Shown in pieces: positions 1 through 8,607 of a stretch of 64,000 nt of DNA. Location: contig CAKVBA010000002.1 of the NCBI GenBank assembly GCA_934725305.1, positions 42,549 through 106,548 on the forward strand, read 5' to 3'. This stretch comes from an uncultured Parabacteroides sp. Its GTDB lineage: Bacteria > Bacteroidota > Bacteroidia > Bacteroidales > Tannerellaceae. The stretch's first letter is position 1, and each line of letters starts with the position of its first letter. The position numbers were made by a program, and so were the translations under genes. The notes beneath the pieces are model-generated. The model searched no databases and was not told where the DNA came from. It saw only the letters and a list, made by a program, of their open reading frames with translations.

Positions 1-165
1 GCGCTGCAACGCCTCTTCTGACAAGAATTGTTCCGGCTGATCAACCGAATAGCCCGAACATCCCTTGTCCTTCAAATAGACACGAAAGAAATACTCCTCT
101 CCTTTGACCTCGTCAAAAGGAAGAAGAGCAAACAGACATATACATAAACAGAGATATTTCATCAT
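1..165 (-). CDS. S8 (subtilisin-like) serine peptidase, N-terminal fragment
   Basis: Only the first 55 codons are in the window; the gene runs off the left edge. It starts with two consecutive ATG codons (163-165 and 160-162), followed by a short hydrophobic signal segment (LCLCICLFALLPF). The mature start contains EEYFFRVYLKDKG and then GYSVDQPEQFLS, a pattern I associate with the N-terminus of secreted Bacteroidales subtilisin-family proteases, where it precedes the catalytic domain. No catalytic residue is visible, so the family call rests on this N-terminal pattern alone. It is transcribed away from the window, upstream-divergent from nothing: the next gene to the right also reads leftwards and is separated by a strong terminator. 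Confidence 0.5.
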   Translation of the reverse strand, partial: MMKYLCLCICLFALLPFDEVKGEEYFFRVYLKDKGCSGYSVDQPEQFLSEEALQR

Positions 166-194
166 ATAGACAAAGATAAAAATAAAAGGAGATA

Positions 195-244
195 AATCAT
201 AAGAGGCTGTACCGAACAATTGAACGATACAGCCTCTTATGATT
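195..244 (-). terminator. Perfect 17-bp inverted-repeat terminator after the Lrp gene
   Basis: Arms at 195-211 and 228-244 are perfectly complementary (AATCATAAGAGGCTGTA and its reverse complement) around a 16-nt loop. The site lies directly after the stop of the minus-strand Lrp gene. Its arm AAGAGGCTGTA matches the dispersed terminator family also found at 9039, 24034, 32603 and 56978. Confidence 0.75.
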
Positions 245-262
245 GTTTCACGCAATCATACT

Positions 263-733
263 CTATTCTTCAAACTCTTTATAGATAGGAATCTCACGCT
301 TGACACTCTGTCTGAGTGAAATCAATGTTTCAGTAGCAGTAACACCCGGAATCTCCTGAATGCGGTTATTCAACAGCTCCATCAGATGTTCATTATCTTG
401 TGCATACAACTTGATCAGCAACGTGTACGGACCCGTTGTAAAATGGCATTCAACCACTTCAGGAATCTTTTCGAACTCGGGAACTACATCTTTATACATA
501 GATCCACGCTCCAGCTTCACTCCTATATAGGTACATGTATTATAACCTAAGATTTTAGGATTGATATGATAACCTGATCCTATTATCACATTCATATCAA
601 TCATGCGTTGGACTCTTTGATGAATAGCCGCACGAGACACTCCGCACTCTTCGGCCACATCTTTAAATGGAATCCTGGCGTTCTTTGAAATAATATTCAA
701 GATTTGCCGATCTAGTTTGTCTATCTTTTCCAT
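263..733 (-). CDS. Lrp/AsnC family transcriptional regulator
   Basis: The 156-residue protein has the normal length and two-part build of the Lrp/AsnC family. Residues 5-50 form the winged helix-turn-helix (LDRQILNIISKNAR followed by VAEECGVSRAAIHQRV), and residues 65-145 form the RAM ligand-binding and oligomerisation domain, ending in LISLRQSV. Family members act in the cytoplasm as dimers to octamers and respond to amino acids or related small molecules. The effector cannot be read from the sequence. It is a single-gene unit between its own promoter at 774-781 and the terminator at 195-244. The neighbours give no strong hint of its target genes; autoregulation is common in this family. Confidence 0.9.
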   Translation of the reverse strand: MEKIDKLDRQILNIISKNARIPFKDVAEECGVSRAAIHQRVQRMIDMNVIIGSGYHINPKILGYNTCTYIGVKLERGSMYKDVVPEFEKIPEVVECHFTTGPYTLLIKLYAQDNEHLMELLNNRIQEIPGVTATETLISLRQSVKREIPIYKEFEE

Positions 734-773
734 ATGACAACAGATTTATAAATGTTTTTCATTTTATTTGTAT

Positions 774-781
774 CAAAAGTA
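774..781 (-). promoter_or_regulatory. Bacteroidetes -7 box for the Lrp gene
   Basis: CAAAAGTA on the plus strand reads TACTTTTG on the minus strand, a perfect match to the Bacteroidetes -7 consensus TAnnTTTG. It lies about 40 bp upstream of the Lrp start. Confidence 0.6.
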
Positions 782-839
782 CATAAATATTTTCAATCTG
801 TTGCCATTATGAAAGGAAAAAGTGATTCATAAACCAGAA

Positions 840-880
840 AAGCGGACAAAATGATGCTTTCAAGCATATTTCGCCCGCTT
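840..880 (-). terminator. Hairpin terminator after the FKBP operon
   Basis: AAGCGGACAAAATGATGCTT and AAGCATATTTCGCCCGCTT pair around a 2-nt loop with a few mismatches. The hairpin follows the stop codon of the minus-strand FKBP lipoprotein gene by about 35 bp. Confidence 0.55.
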
Positions 881-916
881 ATTTCTAACAAAAGACTAAT
901 TTTGTTACTTCCTAAT

Positions 917-1627
917 TTAATCCTTTACAATATCCAACAGTTCAACTTCGAATACCAATGTGCTGTTCGGCTTGATGTCCTGGCCTGCACCTCTTTCACC
1001 GTATGCCAATTCTGACGGGATCCACAAGATGTATTTTGAACCAACCGGCATGATCTGCAAACCTTCAGTCCAGCCCTTGATTACCTGGCTAACACCAAAT
1101 TCAGCCGGTTCACCGCGGTCAACAGAGCTATCAAACTTAGTACCGTCAAGCAATGTACCTGTGTAGTGTACCTTTACTTTGTCACTCAAAGTCGGCTTAG
1201 CACCTGTACCTTCAGTGATCACCTTATACTGCAAACCGCTTTCAGTAGTGATAACGCCTTCTTTTGTCTTGTTTTCAGCCAAGAAAGCTTCACCCTCTTC
1301 CTTAGTCTTCTGAGCTTCTTTAGCAGATGCTTCGATAAAATAAGTCTGCAAATAAGTCTGAGCGTCCTGCGGAGTCATCTTCATAGCAGAAGAATCGCCC
1401 TTGATAGCGTGAATAAAACCGGCAATCAGATCATCTACGTTAGCGTTACCGCCAGGCAGAGTCTGCAAATTAGTCTTGTAACTTGCACCTGTGCTGATAC
1501 CAATTGCATAACTTGCACTATCTACAGATGTCTGCAACTTTGCATTTGAGTGCGAAGAGTTACAAGAAACAACTGATGCTCCCAATGCTACGATGGCTGA
1601 AGCAGCCAAAACATTCAACTTTTTCAT
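917..1627 (-). CDS. FKBP-type peptidyl-prolyl isomerase, lipoprotein
   Basis: The 236-residue protein catalyses cis-trans isomerisation of proline peptide bonds and probably acts as a folding helper in the cell envelope. A signal segment ends in a lipobox with Cys22 (ASVVSC). Residues 35-120 resemble the helical FKBP N-terminal dimerisation domain. Residues 140-236 are the FKBP fold, with [32 protein letters not shown] and the C-terminal [12 protein letters not shown]. It is the second gene of a two-gene operon, 20 bp after a cytosolic paralogue with the same C-terminal domain, so the pair looks like a tandem duplication with one copy sent to the envelope. It resembles FkpA/Mip-type proteins. 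Confidence 0.92.
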   Translation of the reverse strand: MKKLNVLAASAIVALGASVVSCNSSHSNAKLQTSVDSASYAIGISTGASYKTNLQTLPGGNANVDDLIAGFIHAIKGDSSAMKMTPQDAQTYLQTYFIEASAKEAQKTKEEGEAFLAENKTKEGVITTESGLQYKVITEGTGAKPTLSDKVKVHYTGTLLDGTKFDSSVDRGEPAEFGVSQVIKGWTEGLQIMPVGSKYILWIPSELAYGERGAGQDIKPNSTLVFEVELLDIVKD

Positions 1628-1647
1628 TTTCTTACTTGTATCTATTA

Positions 1648-2235
1648 TTATTTTACGATATCCAACAATTCAACGTCAAAGACAAGTGTGCTGTTTGGTT
1701 CAATAACCTGACCTGCACCGTGCTCGCCATAAGCCAGCTGTGAAGGGATAAACAAACGCCATTTAGCTCCTACCTGCATCAACTGCAATGCTTCAACCCA
1801 TCCCGGAATCACCTGGTTTACACCAAATACTGCCGGTTCACCACGATCGACAGAGCTGTCAAACACAGTGCCATTAATTAATGTACCGTGATAGTGACAT
1901 TTCACCTTGTCTGTAAGGGCTGGTTTTACGCCTGTTCCCTGCTTCAACACCTCATACTGCAATCCGCTAGGCAACTCAACAACACCCGCTTTGTGGCGGT
2001 TGATATTCAGGAACTCTTCGCCGGCCTTCTTGTTGATTTCAAGCTTTTCCTGCTGAAGTTTCACGAAATACTCATTAATTACCTGCTTTGCTTCGTCGTA
2101 TGTGATAGACGGTGTTGCTTCAGAAAACACATCCTGCAAACCTTTCATAAAATCTTCTACATGAAGATCCTTGATGCCTGAGTTCTGGAAATTATTTCCA
2201 ATACTTAAGCCCAATGCGTAACTTACTTTATCCAT
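1648..2235 (-). CDS. FKBP-type peptidyl-prolyl isomerase, cytosolic
   Basis: The 195-residue protein has the same architecture as its downstream neighbour (FKBP N-terminal helical domain about residues 1-85, FKBP fold about 95-195) but no signal peptide, so it should act in the cytoplasm. Conserved FKBP segments include [32 protein letters not shown] and LAYGEHGAG. It is the first gene of the operon, with a -7 box at 2267-2274 just upstream. The 20-bp gap to the lipoprotein paralogue supports co-transcription. Substrates are unknown. Confidence 0.92.
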   Translation of the reverse strand: MDKVSYALGLSIGNNFQNSGIKDLHVEDFMKGLQDVFSEATPSITYDEAKQVINEYFVKLQQEKLEINKKAGEEFLNINRHKAGVVELPSGLQYEVLKQGTGVKPALTDKVKCHYHGTLINGTVFDSSVDRGEPAVFGVNQVIPGWVEALQLMQVGAKWRLFIPSQLAYGEHGAGQVIEPNSTLVFDVELLDIVK

Positions 2236-2266
2236 TCTATTTTATTGTTCAACTAATTACAAATTG

Positions 2267-2274
2267 CAAATGTA
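2267..2274 (-). promoter_or_regulatory. -7 box for the FKBP operon
   Basis: CAAATGTA reads TACATTTG on the minus strand, a perfect TAnnTTTG match about 32 bp upstream of the first FKBP start codon. Confidence 0.6.
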
Positions 2275-2442
2275 GTGTTTTTACCTGCATTATACCTCTT
2301 TAGTCCAGCTTTTTTACATTATTAATTGGGTGTGAAATGAAAAAATCATAAAATAAGGGGCTTTTAATAGCCACATTCAATAGGAATATCTTATCTTACT
2401 ACCAAATAAATGTATAATATTGAAGGCAAAAAATAAAACGAC

Positions 2443-3135
2443 ATGAAGAAGTTGGTTGTATTAACAGGTGCCGGCATGAGTGCAGAGAGCGGTATTGCTA
2501 CCTTCCGCGACTCAGACGGCTTATGGATGAACTATAATGTAGAAGAGGTAGCAACGCCCGAAGGTTTCGCTGCCAATCCGGCTTTAGTATTGAATTTCTA
2601 CAACGAGCGTCGGCGCGAAGTGATGAAGGCCCAGCCCAACGAAGGACATCTGGGTTTAGCGGCCTTAGAGAAGCTTTTCGATGTTCATATCATTACACAA
2701 AACATTGACAATCTGCACGAACGTGCGGGCAGTCATCATGTATTACATCTGCATGGAGAGATTATGAAGTCTTGCCCCGTGGGAGATACACAGACCACAT
2801 ACGATATTCCGGCCGATCAGCCCGATTTACATGTAGGCGATTTGGATCCACAAGGCCGTCAGCTACGTCCCTTTATCGTCTGGTTTGGAGAAGCCGTTCC
2901 TATGATCGATCCGGCCATCAAGCTGGTGGAGTCTTGTGATATCCTGGTGATTATCGGAACCTCTTTAAATGTCTATCCGGCTGCAGGTCTTATCAATTAT
3001 GTACGCCGTGGCCAACCGATTTATCTAATCGACCCCAAGAGCGTGAACACCTATCGTTCAGACATCTACCATATTCAGAAAGGTGCATCCGCCGGTGTCC
3101 GTGAATTAACAGAGTTGCTGAAGAAGCAGATATAA
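2443..3135 (+). CDS. SIR2-family NAD-dependent protein deacylase (sirtuin)
   Basis: The 230-residue protein removes acyl groups from lysines using NAD. The Rossmann motif GAGMSAESGIATFRD is at about residues 9-23, TQNIDNLHERAGS at about 85-97, the catalytic His in LHLHGE at about 103-108, and the late NAD-binding motif GTSLNVYPAAGL near 180. Its length matches CobB-like bacterial sirtuins. The zinc-ribbon region after HGE (residues about 108-150) contains only one Cys (KSCPVG) instead of the usual four, so a canonical structural zinc is unlikely. The gene stands alone on the plus strand. Whether it deacetylates or desuccinylates is not decidable here. Confidence 0.92.
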   Translation: MKKLVVLTGAGMSAESGIATFRDSDGLWMNYNVEEVATPEGFAANPALVLNFYNERRREVMKAQPNEGHLGLAALEKLFDVHIITQNIDNLHERAGSHHVLHLHGEIMKSCPVGDTQTTYDIPADQPDLHVGDLDPQGRQLRPFIVWFGEAVPMIDPAIKLVESCDILVIIGTSLNVYPAAGLINYVRRGQPIYLIDPKSVNTYRSDIYHIQKGASAGVRELTELLKKQI

Positions 3136-3235
3136 AGCTATCCAAAGCGGTACTTCATAATTAGCAAGAATGAGACCGAAGTCCAAAATCATGACGCACC
3201 GCAAGTAAAGCCATTCGAATGCCTATATATTCTTC

Positions 3236-3273
3236 AATCAGCGGCGGCGATTATATAATCAGCCGCGGCGATT
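3236..3273. repeat. Two 17-bp repeats 21 bp apart, inside a 52-bp inverted repeat
   Basis: AATCAGCGGCGGCGATT (3236-3252) and AATCAGCCGCGGCGATT (3257-3273) are direct repeats with one mismatch and a 21-bp period, about two helical turns. Each unit begins AATC and ends GATT. The outer arms ATTCTTCAATC (3229-3239) and GATTGAAGAAT (3270-3280) are perfectly complementary, and GATTATATAATC (3249-3260) is a perfect palindrome. The site lies between the sirtuin stop and the GSCFA start. It could be a sirtuin terminator or a paired operator; there is no clear T-run. Confidence 0.5.
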
Positions 3274-3348
3274 GAAGAATAAACGGGTATCTTGGCATCT
3301 TTAACATAAGCACAAACAAAGAATACATCGGAGAAGAAAACAGTTAAC

Positions 3349-4356
3349 ATGATACTGACAACAACTATAGACATTCCCAAAGGACCCTTTGGCTTTGGCT
3401 ACGAAGAGCCGATTATGCTGATGGGATCATGCTTTGCCGAGAATATCGGGAAGAGACTCAGTGACAATCAATTCAAGACAGATCTGAATCCCTTTGGTAC
3501 ACTCTACAACCCCGCTTCTGTGGCCAGCGCACTAAAAAGGCTGCTACATCCGGCTCCTTTTACGACTACAGATCTGTTCCAACAAGATGGCGTCTATCAC
3601 AGCTTTGCCCATCACAGTCGCTTCTCTTCCACAAGCGAGGCGGACTGTTTGGAGCAGATTAATAACCGGCTCAACGATTCAGCCACCTTCTTAACCAAGG
3701 CATCCCGACTGATCATCACTCTTGGTACAGCCTATGTCTATCAACTGAAGAGTAGCGGTGAAGTGGTGGCCAACTGCCATAAGTTGCCCGAAAAGCTATT
3801 TGAACGCTCAATGCTTTCTGTTGAAACAATTACAGAGGAATGGCAGATATTGTTACAACAACTGTGGCAACACAATCCGCTGCTGAAAGTTTTGTTTACC
3901 GTCAGTCCTATCCGTCATTGGAAAGATGGTGCACATGGCAACCAGCTGAGTAAAGCCACTCTGCTGCTGGTTATCGACCAACTGCAACAACGTTTCCCGA
4001 AGCAGATCCACTACTTTCCGGCCTATGAGCTGATGATGGACGAGCTACGCGATTACCGTTTCTATGCCGACGATATGCTGCACCCATCTTCACTGGCAAT
4101 CGACTATATTTGGGAACGGTTCAAGGAGAGTCTTCTGACCCATGAGGCCTTGAAACTCTTGAACGAATGGCAAACGATTAAAAAAGCAATTGATCATAAG
4201 CCGTTTCGCCCACAAAGTGAAGCCTACAAGCAATTTTTACTGCAAACTTTGTTAAAGATTGAACGAATTAACAAGAAAATAGCGTCCTTTGCACCACAAG
4301 AAGAAGAAGAGCTGCGTAGAAGACTAAAGGAGTTTGGCCGAGACGCATCGCTATGA
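3349..4356 (+). CDS. GSCFA family protein
   Basis: The 335-residue protein begins with the family signature around residues 25-35 (MLMGSCFAENIGKRL), followed by FGTLYNPASV. It also contains ITLGTAYVY, FTVSPIRHWKDGAHGNQLSKATLL and, near residue 245, DDMLHPSSLAIDYIWE. The GSxx, N-containing and late DxxH-like blocks suggest an SGNH-hydrolase-like fold, which would make it an esterase or acyltransferase, but no function has been established that I know of. No signal peptide is visible, so it should be cytoplasmic. Its end lies 31 bp before the preferred start of the MurF-Alr fusion, which suggests an operon and a loose link to cell-wall synthesis. Confidence 0.85.
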   Translation: MILTTTIDIPKGPFGFGYEEPIMLMGSCFAENIGKRLSDNQFKTDLNPFGTLYNPASVASALKRLLHPAPFTTTDLFQQDGVYHSFAHHSRFSSTSEADCLEQINNRLNDSATFLTKASRLIITLGTAYVYQLKSSGEVVANCHKLPEKLFERSMLSVETITEEWQILLQQLWQHNPLLKVLFTVSPIRHWKDGAHGNQLSKATLLLVIDQLQQRFPKQIHYFPAYELMMDELRDYRFYADDMLHPSSLAIDYIWERFKESLLTHEALKLLNEWQTIKKAIDHKPFRPQSEAYKQFLLQTLLKIERINKKIASFAPQEEEELRRRLKEFGRDASL

Positions 4357-4387
4357 CACTTTACTTACTAATTTTTTACCGTTGGAT

Positions 4388-6853
4388 ATGGAATATGCAA
4401 TTAGAGAAATAGCCGGAATCATTGGAGCAGACTATAACACACTCCACGATGACACCATCAACATACTGTTGACAGATAGCCGTCGTCTCTCTTTTCCGGA
4501 ACAGAGTCTATTCTTTGCCCTAAAGACAAAGACCAATGATGGGCATCGATACATCAGCGAACTCTATCGTCTTAGAGTACGAAACTTCGTTGTCAGCGAG
4601 ATGTTGCCCGAATATGATAATCTGCCCGAAGCCAATTTCCTCGTGGTGAAAGATACGCTGAAGGCATTGCAGAAACTTGCAACACACCATCGGAAACATT
4701 TCAACATCCCGGTTATCGGTATCACCGGAAGCAATGGAAAGACGGTCGTCAAAGAATTCCTATACCAACTGCTACACAACGATTTCAACATCGTACGTTC
4801 GCCTCGTAGCTACAACTCACAGCTGGGTGTTCCTCTGTCGGTATGGCAAATGAACGATAAACATACATTAGGTATCTTTGAGGCAGGCATCTCTCAACCC
4901 GACGAGATGGAACGGTTACAGCCTATCATTGCTCCGACCATTGGCGTAATCACCAATATCGGTGAAGCTCATCAAGAGAACTTCATCTCTACCAACCAAA
5001 AGTGTATGGAGAAGCTGACGCTTTTCAAAGATTGCAACAATATTATCTATGATGGAGACAACACCTTCATCAGCAACTGTATCGAAGCCTCCTGCTTATC
5101 GCACAAGGCTCTCTGCTGGAGCCGCACCGACTCAGAGGCGCCGCTCTTCATCGAATACATCGAGAAGAAAGAAGGAGAAACCATCATCCATTGTACACTC
5201 TTGGGCTTCAGCCGCGTCGTCACAATTCCCTTTACAGATGACGCTTCCATCGAAAATGTCATCCAGTGTCTGGCCGTGATGTTGCTATTGAAACCGACCA
5301 GCGTGAATGATCTGGAAAAGTTCCGCCATCTGGAGCCGGTGGATATGCGACTCGACGTAAAACAGGGCATCAACAACTGCCTGCTGATTAATGACACCTA
5401 TAATTCGGATATCAACTCACTCGACATTGCACTCGATTTCCAACAGAGCCGCCGCGTTGGCAAGAATCTGAAATCGACTCTGATCCTATCCGATATCTTG
5501 CAGAGTGGCACACTGCCGAAATCTCTTTATAAGAAGGTGGCAGACCTTGTACACCGCAAGAAGATCGACCGCATCATCGGTATCGGACGCGATCTGAAAG
5601 AGTATGGCAATGTGTTTGAAATGGAGAAGGAATTTTATCTGACAACGGATGAGTTTATCCAGTCGCCTTCATTCCGACGGTTCAAAGACGAGCTGATCCT
5701 GTTGAAGGGATCGCGCCGCTTCCATTTCGAGAAGATCTCAGATCTGTTGGAAAAGAAGGTACACGAGACTATTCTGGAGGTAGATTTGGATGCCGTGGTA
5801 CATAACTTCAACTTTTATCGCTCCAAACTGAAGCCCGAGACCAAAATGGTCTGCATGGTCAAGGCGTTTGCCTATGGTGCGGGTTCTTACGAACTGGCCA
5901 AGACCCTGCAGGAACATCGCTGCGACTATCTGGCCGTGGCCGTGGCCGACGAAGGTGCCGAATTGCGCAAAGAGGGCATCTCTATCCCTATCATCGTGAT
6001 GAATCCCGAATTCAGCAGCTTCAATGTGCTCTTCGAGAACCACCTGGAACCGGAGGTTTATAGCTTCCGCCTGCTGGATGCCATGATTCATGAGACCGAA
6101 CGTAGAGGTATCACTTCCTACCCGATTCATATCAAAATAGATACCGGAATGCACCGACTGGGCTTCCAACCGAAAGATATTCCTGCCATCTGCGAACGCA
6201 TCAAATCACAAAGTGGCGTTGTGGCTCGCTCTGTATTCTCCCATTTAGCCGGTAGTGACTCCTATATCTTTGATGAGTTTACCGAAAAGCAGATCCACAC
6301 CTTCCGCAAAGCTGCTGCTGAACTGGAAGAGGGATTGGAATACCGGGTGATCAAACACATCCTGAACTCTGCCGGCATCGAGCGTTATCCCAACGACCAG
6401 CTTGACATGGTGCGATTGGGTATCGGCCTTTATGGTGTAAGTGCATCCGGACAGAAGGGCTTACGCAATGTGAGCACACTGAAGACAACCATCCTGCAGA
6501 TACAGGAGATTCCCAAAGGCGACTCCATCGGATATAGCCGCATGAGCTATGCAGAACGGGATTCTCGTATCGCCATCATCCCTATCGGATATGCCGATGG
6601 TCTGGACCGCCACTTCAGCAATGGCAATGGCGTGGTATCGATCCGCGGACACCGCTGCCCCATCATTGGCAACATCTGCATGGATGCCTGCATGGTGGAT
6701 GTAACGGATGTGGGTGCACAAGAGGGCGATTCCGTGATTATTTTCGGCGAAGAGCTGCCTGTCAGTGAGCTATCCGAAACACTGAAAACAATTCCCTACG
6801 AAGTGCTGACCTCGATATCGCCTCGCGTAAAAAGAGTCTATTATCGTGAATAA
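4388..6853 (+). CDS. Bifunctional UDP-MurNAc-tripeptide:D-Ala-D-Ala ligase / alanine racemase
   Basis: This 821-residue fusion makes D-alanine and could join D-Ala-D-Ala to the peptidoglycan precursor. Residues 1-450 are a Mur ligase, with the P-loop GITGSNGKTVV near 115-125 and NDTYNSD near 335. Residues 460-821 are a PLP-dependent alanine racemase, with the Lys in MVKAFAYGAG, HILNSAGIERYP, the Tyr-containing IGYSRMSYAERD and CMDACMVDV. The open frame extends upstream to 4334, overlapping the GSCFA gene, but ATG 4388 starts at the family-like MEYAIREIAGIIGA and avoids the overlap. A separate MurF is encoded at 37485. The ligase half has GKTVV where the other MurF has GKTTT, so its activity is less certain than the racemase activity. 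Confidence 0.92.
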   Translation: MEYAIREIAGIIGADYNTLHDDTINILLTDSRRLSFPEQSLFFALKTKTNDGHRYISELYRLRVRNFVVSEMLPEYDNLPEANFLVVKDTLKALQKLATHHRKHFNIPVIGITGSNGKTVVKEFLYQLLHNDFNIVRSPRSYNSQLGVPLSVWQMNDKHTLGIFEAGISQPDEMERLQPIIAPTIGVITNIGEAHQENFISTNQKCMEKLTLFKDCNNIIYDGDNTFISNCIEASCLSHKALCWSRTDSEAPLFIEYIEKKEGETIIHCTLLGFSRVVTIPFTDDASIENVIQCLAVMLLLKPTSVNDLEKFRHLEPVDMRLDVKQGINNCLLINDTYNSDINSLDIALDFQQSRRVGKNLKSTLILSDILQSGTLPKSLYKKVADLVHRKKIDRIIGIGRDLKEYGNVFEMEKEFYLTTDEFIQSPSFRRFKDELILLKGSRRFHFEKISDLLEKKVHETILEVDLDAVVHNFNFYRSKLKPETKMVCMVKAFAYGAGSYELAKTLQEHRCDYLAVAVADEGAELRKEGISIPIIVMNPEFSSFNVLFENHLEPEVYSFRLLDAMIHETERRGITSYPIHIKIDTGMHRLGFQPKDIPAICERIKSQSGVVARSVFSHLAGSDSYIFDEFTEKQIHTFRKAAAELEEGLEYRVIKHILNSAGIERYPNDQLDMVRLGIGLYGVSASGQKGLRNVSTLKTTILQIQEIPKGDSIGYSRMSYAERDSRIAIIPIGYADGLDRHFSNGNGVVSIRGHRCPIIGNICMDACMVDVTDVGAQEGDSVIIFGEELPVSELSETLKTIPYEVLTSISPRVKRVYYRE

Positions 6854-6910
6854 TCAGCTATTTCAGCACTGCATTTGCATGAAGCGATTGTATATATTGC
6901 ACATTTTATG

Positions 6911-6918
6911 TACTTTTG
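6911..6918 (+). promoter_or_regulatory. -7 box for fabI
   Basis: TACTTTTG is a perfect TAnnTTTG match 24 bp upstream of the fabI ATG, just downstream of the stop of the murF-alr gene. It gives fabI its own promoter. Confidence 0.6.
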
Positions 6919-6941
6919 TGCCGTAAACTAAAGAATTAGGT

Positions 6942-7799
6942 ATGAGTCATAATTTATTGCAAGGCAAACGAGGCATCATTTTCGGAGCACTGAACGAGAT
7001 GTCTATTGCCTGGAAAGTGGCAGAAAAAGCTGTTGAAGAGGGCGCAATCATCACACTAAGTAACACACCCGTAGCTGTCCGCATGGGACAAGTAGATGCT
7101 TTAGCCCAAAAACTGAACGCTGAAGTGTTGCCCGCTGATGCTACAAACGTAGAAGATCTGGAAATGGTGTTTGCCAAATCGGTTGAAATATTAGGAGGAA
7201 AAATAGACTTCGTCTTGCACTCAATCGGTATGAGCCCCAATGTCCGCAAAAAACGCACTTACGATGATTTGGACTACAGCATGTTGGAAAAGACGCTGGA
7301 TATATCAGCTCTCTCATTCCATAAGATGTTGCAGGTTGCCAAGAAACAAGATGCTATTGCCGATTACGGTTCAGTAGTGGCTCTCACTTACGTAGCCGCT
7401 CAAAGAACTTTCTTCGGATATAACGATATGGCAGATGCTAAGAGCCTGTTGGAATCTATCGCCCGTAGTTTTGGTTACATCTATGGTCGTGAAAAGAATG
7501 TCCGTATCAACACCATCTCTCAGTCACCGACACTGACAACTGCCGGTAGCGGTGTGAAGGGCATGGATCATCTGATGGACTTTGCCAACAAGATGAGTCC
7601 GCTGGGTAACGCAACTGCAGAAGAGTGTGCCGACTACTGTATCATGATGTTCTCAGACTTCACTCGCAAGGTGACTATGCAGAACCTGTATCACGATGGC
7701 GGTTTCTCAAGTATGGGTATGAGTCTTCGTGCTATGAACCAATATAGCAAAGGTCTGGAAGAATATACAGACGAGAACGGCCATATTATCTACGGCTAA
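6942..7799 (+). CDS. fabI: Enoyl-[acyl-carrier-protein] reductase (NADH), FabI type
   Basis: The 285-residue short-chain dehydrogenase carries out the last reductive step of type II fatty acid elongation. The N-terminal nucleotide-binding segment GKRGIIFGALNEMSIAW (about 8-24) is characteristic of FabI. VLHSIGMSP at about 90-98 and the catalytic Tyr-x6-Lys in YNDMADAK at about 163-170 are present. QSPTLTTAGSGVKGMDHL follows near 200 and matches the FabI substrate loop. It is cytoplasmic. It has its own promoter at 6911-6918 and its own terminator at 7819-7861, so it is a single-gene unit. Confidence 0.95.
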   Translation: MSHNLLQGKRGIIFGALNEMSIAWKVAEKAVEEGAIITLSNTPVAVRMGQVDALAQKLNAEVLPADATNVEDLEMVFAKSVEILGGKIDFVLHSIGMSPNVRKKRTYDDLDYSMLEKTLDISALSFHKMLQVAKKQDAIADYGSVVALTYVAAQRTFFGYNDMADAKSLLESIARSFGYIYGREKNVRINTISQSPTLTTAGSGVKGMDHLMDFANKMSPLGNATAEECADYCIMMFSDFTRKVTMQNLYHDGGFSSMGMSLRAMNQYSKGLEEYTDENGHIIYG

Positions 7800-7818
7800 T
7801 TAAAACAGTCAAACATAC

Positions 7819-7861
7819 AAAGGGAATGCGTTGGAATGATCATTTCGACTCATTCCCTTTT
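7819..7861 (+). terminator. Intrinsic terminator after fabI
   Basis: AAAGGGAATG (7819-7828) pairs perfectly with CATTCCCTTT (7851-7860), followed by further T residues. Confidence 0.8.
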
Positions 7862-7883
7862 TTATAAATAAGAGGAAGCAACT

Positions 7884-8492
7884 ATGTTAATCAAGATTTA
7901 TCCGGGAAACCCCAACCTGAAAGAGATTGATAAGGTGGTCAATCTATTGCGCGACGGAGGACTTGTCATCTACCCGACCGACACGGTGTATGCCATCGGT
8001 TGTGATGCCTTGAATGTGCGTGCAGTAGAGAAGATTTGCCGTCTCAAAGGAGTAAACCCACAGAAGAGCGATCTGTCAATCATCTGTTACGACCTGTCGA
8101 ACTTGAGCGAATATGCCAAGATAAGTAATCTGGCCTTTAAGCTGATGAAGAAGAATCTACCTGGTCCTTTCACCTTTATCCTGCCAACCAGTAATCAGCT
8201 GCCCAAAATCTATAAGAATCGCAAAGAGGTGGGCATTCGCATACCGGACAACAACATTGTGCGCACGTTGGTAAAAGAGTTGGGTAATCCTATCCTAACT
8301 ATGTCGGTCCACGACGAAGAGGATGATATTCTTGAATATACAACCGACCCCGAATTGATTGAAGAGAAGTATAATGGACAGGTTGATATTGTGATCGATG
8401 GTGGATATGGCGGCATCGAACCTTCAACAGTAGTAGATTGCACAACGGACGAGTTTGAAGTGGTGCGTCAAGGGAAAGGAGAGCTTGCTTAA
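7884..8492 (+). CDS. L-threonylcarbamoyladenylate synthase (Sua5/YciO/YrdC family)
   Basis: The 202-residue protein makes threonylcarbamoyl-AMP from threonine, bicarbonate and ATP for the t6A37 modification of tRNAs that read ANN codons. The YrdC fold spans almost the whole protein, with GGLVIYPTDTVYAIGCDA near residues 26-43, RLKGVNPQKSDLSII near 54-68 and the late block PSTVVDCTTDEFEVVRQG. It lacks the C-terminal Sua5 domain and so is the short form. The YciO subgroup is hard to separate from TsaC without alignment, so no gene symbol is given. It follows the fabI terminator and precedes a repeat-filled intergenic region. Confidence 0.88.
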   Translation: MLIKIYPGNPNLKEIDKVVNLLRDGGLVIYPTDTVYAIGCDALNVRAVEKICRLKGVNPQKSDLSIICYDLSNLSEYAKISNLAFKLMKKNLPGPFTFILPTSNQLPKIYKNRKEVGIRIPDNNIVRTLVKELGNPILTMSVHDEEDDILEYTTDPELIEEKYNGQVDIVIDGGYGGIEPSTVVDCTTDEFEVVRQGKGELA

Positions 8493-8607
8493 CTCCAAGG
8501 CGGCCATCAGGCCGAAAGAGCCTTGCTTTCTACTGATTCGGACAAAGCTAGTACTTATTTTGAGTAGATTACAATGGCTGCGTTGAAGACGTATTTATCA
8601 ACCCTAA

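Noticed and set aside
1166..1549. Plus-strand frame opposite the FKBP lipoprotein gene.
   Set aside because: Antisense shadow with serine- and phenylalanine-rich nonsense composition.
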